12,274 nucleotides of DNA. Origin: DAIDAN01 sp049303335. GTDB taxonomy: Archaea; Aenigmatarchaeota; Aenigmatarchaeia; Aenigmatarchaeales; DAIDAN01. Under the pieces are notes generated by a model. The model made no database searches and was not told the DNA's origin. It was given only the letters and a program-made list of their open reading frames with translations. Positions 11,141 to 12,274 of the stretch are shown in pieces. The stretch lies in NCBI GenBank assembly GCA_049303335.1, contig JBAQNA010000002.1, forward strand, positions 1-12,274, read 5' to 3'. How positions within the stretch are numbered: position 1 is the first letter of the stretch; every line of letters starts with the position of its first letter. A program made the translations under genes and the position numbers.

Positions 11141-12274
11141 TTACAGCAGATGCCTCGCCAGCAGCGCGAGCTTCGGCTTCTTCATCAGGATTTTCGCGAG
11201 CTTGCCGAGCGAGCCTCCGCGGGTGAAGTCCACAAGGTCAGCGCCGGACAGCGCGTCAACGAGCATGTTGAAATCGTCGTCGTTCATCTTTTCAATCACC
11301 TCCCGGAGCTTCTGGACATTGACAAGATGCTTGCCGCGCTCCTTCCACCAGATGTCGTTGTATTTTGAAAGCTTTTTCTGCGAGACGTCGTTTGCTTTTA
11401 TTCCTTCCGCTATAACTTCTCCCGCTATCCTTCCGGCGATGGCAGCCTCTTTCATTCCGCCGCCGTGAATCGGGTTCACCTGATGCGCTGCGTCGCCTAC
11501 CACGACTAAACCGTTCATTACCATATTGTCCAAGAAACCGCCGACGGGAATCCCGCCCGCGTTCACTTCAGTTATGCTTCCGTTCTTCAGGCCGGGCATT
11601 GTCCTAATCCATTCCTCCAAAAACTGGTGCGCTGTTTTTCCGTAGCCGCCCAGCCCGCCGATTCCTATTCCGACGTTCGCCTTATCCTCGCCTTTCGGGA
11701 AAATCCAAAGGTATCCGCGCGGCGCCATTTTCGTGTCAAAATAAAGGATTATCTTGTGCGGATCCTCCATCTCGATGTCAACCATCTCGAACTGGAAGCC
11801 GGAATCAATGTTAACCAGCTTGTTCGTTGTGTTCATTCCAGCCCATCTCGCGATTTTGCTTTCCACGCCGTCCGCGGCGACAACAACTTTTGAATTTATT
11901 GAGAATTTTTCGCTTTCAAATTCCGCGTCAACGCCTTTCACAAAATCGTTTTCTTTTCTAACTCCGGTAACGTAAGTTTTCGCCTGCACTCTTGCGCCCG
12001 CCCGCGCAGCCTCTTCCGCGAGCCATTTGTCATACTGCTTTCTTTCAAGAACATAGCCTGCAGTCTTTCCATAATCGATTGTTATCTTTTTGCCGTTCGG
12101 CGCGTAAACCAGCGAACCGTTTATTGTTTGCATTATGCAGTAATTCGGAATTTTCTGCCCCAGCTTTTCAATAGCATCAGAACTCATTCCTTCTCCGCAG
12201 CGTTTTGGACTTCCGATTTCCTGGCGCTTTTCAAGCATTGCGACTTTCAGCCCAAGCTCGGCGCAGCGCTTCGC
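11141..12274 (-). CDS. Geranylgeranyl reductase family flavoprotein (5' end outside window)
   Basis: 377 residues are visible and the frame is open to the right edge (AKRCAELGLKVAMLEKR), so only the extreme N-terminus with the FAD-binding GxGxxG is missing. Present are IGSPKRCGEG, the substrate-side KTYVTGV and VVVAADGVESKIARWAG, and the FAD-binding VVVGDAAHQVNPIHGGGMKEA. In archaea this family saturates the geranylgeranyl chains of membrane lipids using FAD. The C-terminal part (LREVIEKMNDDDFNMLVDAL, then a basic tail ending ALLARHLL) follows the family pattern. The family also includes other flavin reductases, so the exact substrate is inferred. It runs convergent to the 258-aa gene. Confidence 0.9.
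   Translation of the reverse strand, partial: AKRCAELGLKVAMLEKRQEIGSPKRCGEGMSSDAIEKLGQKIPNYCIMQTINGSLVYAPNGKKITIDYGKTAGYVLERKQYDKWLAEEAARAGARVQAKTYVTGVRKENDFVKGVDAEFESEKFSINSKVVVAADGVESKIARWAGMNTTNKLVNIDSGFQFEMVDIEMEDPHKIILYFDTKMAPRGYLWIFPKGEDKANVGIGIGGLGGYGKTAHQFLEEWIRTMPGLKNGSITEVNAGGIPVGGFLDNMVMNGLVVVGDAAHQVNPIHGGGMKEAAIAGRIAGEVIAEGIKANDVSQKKLSKYNDIWWKERGKHLVNVQKLREVIEKMNDDDFNMLVDALSGADLVDFTRGGSLGKLAKILMKKPKLALLARHLL

Overview
The window is archaeal chromosomal DNA. It carries the phosphorolytic exosome (Rrp42, Rrp41, Rrp4), the proteasome alpha subunit, SDO1, RNase P proteins Rpp30 and Pop5, archaeal uS10, a TrmB-family regulator, a geranylgeranyl-reductase-family flavoprotein, and two tRNA genes with archaeal-type introns. 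Ribosome binding sites match the archaeal GGTGAT type, and several genes look leaderless, with a TATA-like box about 25-27 nt before the ATG. Compact genes, many unrecognised small proteins and a D-loop tRNA intron would fit a DPANN-type archaeon, but lineage cannot be settled from this window.

Layout, in the direction of the minus-strand genes. A geranylgeranyl reductase (5' end outside the window) runs convergent to an unrecognised Cys-containing gene, which is divergent from a DUF488 gene. Next come tRNA-Trp(CCA) with a 158-nt intron and tRNA-Thr(UGU) with a 70-nt D-loop intron, a 317-nt non-coding stretch with imperfect hairpin repeats, and rpsJ, preceded by a short overlapping upstream ORF. 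Then follows the order known as the archaeal exosome superoperon: Rpp30, a MetRS-beta-like tRNA-binding protein, Pop5, PsmA, SDO1, Rrp4, Rrp41, Rrp42. It is broken at three points: a TrmB gene plus a divergent two-gene unit between Pop5 and PsmA; a two-gene divergent module between PsmA and SDO1; and a HIT hydrolase between SDO1 and Rrp4.

The broken superoperon keeps RNA processing (RNase P, exosome), ribosome maturation (SDO1) and protein degradation (proteasome) together. Most core genes have GTGAT-type ribosome binding sites, while most inserted genes have their own leaderless promoters. The 8-mer ATTTAAAT occurs five times, each time in a promoter-like intergenic position; twice it sits between divergent genes.

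The most striking element is the tRNA-Trp intron. It contains a C'/D' kink-turn-like motif whose guide is placed to direct 2'-O-methylation of the wobble base C34 of its own tRNA. The tRNA-Thr intron sits at a different tRNA position but begins with a similar A/G- and T/C-rich hairpin, suggesting that the two introns are related.
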